The notes under the pieces were generated by a model, which saw only the letters and a list, made by a program, of their open reading frames with translations, ran no database searches and had not been told where the DNA came from. A stretch of 5,912 nucleotides of DNA from UBA9337 sp036584565 (GTDB lineage: Bacteria > Patescibacteriota > Minisyncoccia > Moranbacterales > UBA9337), in NCBI GenBank assembly GCA_036584565.1, contig JAZHDF010000033.1, positions 1 to 5,912 of the forward strand. Reading direction: 5' to 3'. This document shows, piece by piece, positions 5,783-5,912 of the stretch; position 1 is the first letter of the stretch, and each line of letters begins with the position of its first letter. A program made the translations under genes and the position numbers.

Positions 5783-5832
5783 AAATACATACACTTTATT
5801 TACGGTCGTAAATAAAGTGTATGTATTTTTTT
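5783..5832 (+). terminator. Perfect 22-bp inverted repeat with T run, terminator-like
   Basis: The arms at 5783-5804 and 5807-5828 are exact reverse complements with only GT between them. As RNA the closing pair would open, giving a 21-bp stem with the loop GGTC. Seven T (5826-5832) overlap the end of the right arm, which fits a + strand intrinsic terminator; no T run exists for the other strand. The stem is long and AT-rich, unlike the GC-rich feo terminator 120 bases upstream. It could be a backup terminator, the end of a small RNA starting after 5669, or a mobile palindromic repeat. Confidence 0.55.
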
Positions 5833-5860
5833 GTAAGCTTTGAGGGCGACGAGGCTTAAT
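5831..5860 (+). promoter_or_regulatory. Weak candidate promoter for a gene beyond the right edge
   Basis: TTGTAA (5831-5836) and CTTAAT (5855-5860) each match 4 of 6 consensus positions with an 18-base spacer. AAAGGAG at 5879-5885 could be part of the leader of a downstream gene, but no start codon is visible before the window ends. Support is thin. Confidence 0.2.
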
Positions 5861-5912
5861 CATTGTTAACATTGCAGCAAAGGAGTTTACATTTTAAAAA
5901 TAGAAAAGTAAG

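Larger units (their letters stand above)
5533..5912. other. Intergenic region without a recognisable gene
   Basis: About 380 bases after feoB hold no convincing protein or RNA gene. I see no tRNA, rRNA or CRISPR pattern. What it does hold is structure: a weak stem CAGGCAA/TTGTCTG (5586-5592 with 5605-5611), a terminator (5620-5669), a nested inverted repeat (5671-5730), a GATTATT/AATAATC stem (5734-5740 with 5759-5765), phased TCTC repeats (5754-5779) and a perfect 22-bp inverted repeat with a T run (5783-5832). AAAGGAG at 5879-5885 is Shine-Dalgarno-like, but no start codon follows within a usable distance before the right edge. Confidence 0.6.

Noticed and set aside
5747..5872. 41-codon open frame on the - strand across the 22-bp inverted repeat
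   Set aside because: No ribosome binding site, no recognisable protein, and its middle is dictated by the palindrome; it is better explained as chance.

Overview
The window carries five protein-coding genes, all on the + strand, plus unusually structured intergenic DNA. In order: the C-terminal half of an NRAMP-family divalent metal transporter (cut by the left edge), dxs (1-deoxy-D-xylulose-5-phosphate synthase), a gene for an acidic protein of unknown function, and an overlapping feoA-feoB pair for ferrous iron uptake. About 380 bases without a convincing gene follow, containing two terminator-like hairpins and other inverted and phased repeats.

The organism is a bacterium with an AT-rich genome and standard stop codons. 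TGA ends dxs and feoB, and TAA ends the other three, so the genetic code does not appear to reassign UGA. Coding strands are rich in G and T. Shine-Dalgarno sequences are weak, missing or oddly placed before several genes. The unknown protein starts like a family I recall from Parcubacteria/Patescibacteria and some Clostridia. A Patescibacteria-like (candidate phyla radiation) origin is therefore plausible, but this is a low-confidence inference.

Layout. 1-602: NRAMP fragment. 603-663: short gap with a GGAGGA that lies too far from the dxs start to be a normal ribosome binding site. 664-2529: full-length dxs with its catalytic residues present. 2530-2603: gap with a candidate extended -10 promoter. 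2604-3182: acidic unknown protein, closed by a strong GTAC-rich hairpin terminator (3189-3235). 3236-3376: AT-rich feoA leader, which repeats part of the dxs leader and holds a small hairpin over the likely ribosome binding site. 3377-5532: feoA and feoB overlapping by 13 bases. 5533-5912: a terminator at 5620-5669, a nested inverted repeat at 5671-5730, three repeats spaced 10 bp apart at 5754-5779, and a perfect 22-bp inverted repeat with a T run at 5783-5832.

Function. Two of the three transport genes handle Fe(II) (feoA/feoB) and one handles Fe(II)/Mn(II)-type metals (NRAMP). dxs begins the MEP isoprenoid pathway, whose last two enzymes (IspG, IspH) are iron-sulfur proteins, so a link to iron supply is possible but not shown. 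The most notable protein-level observation is that the FeoB G4 motif reads N-M-I-N instead of N-x-x-D, at a residue that governs guanine specificity. I see no convincing new multi-gene system; the regulatory DNA and the FeoB substitution are the parts most worth a second look.
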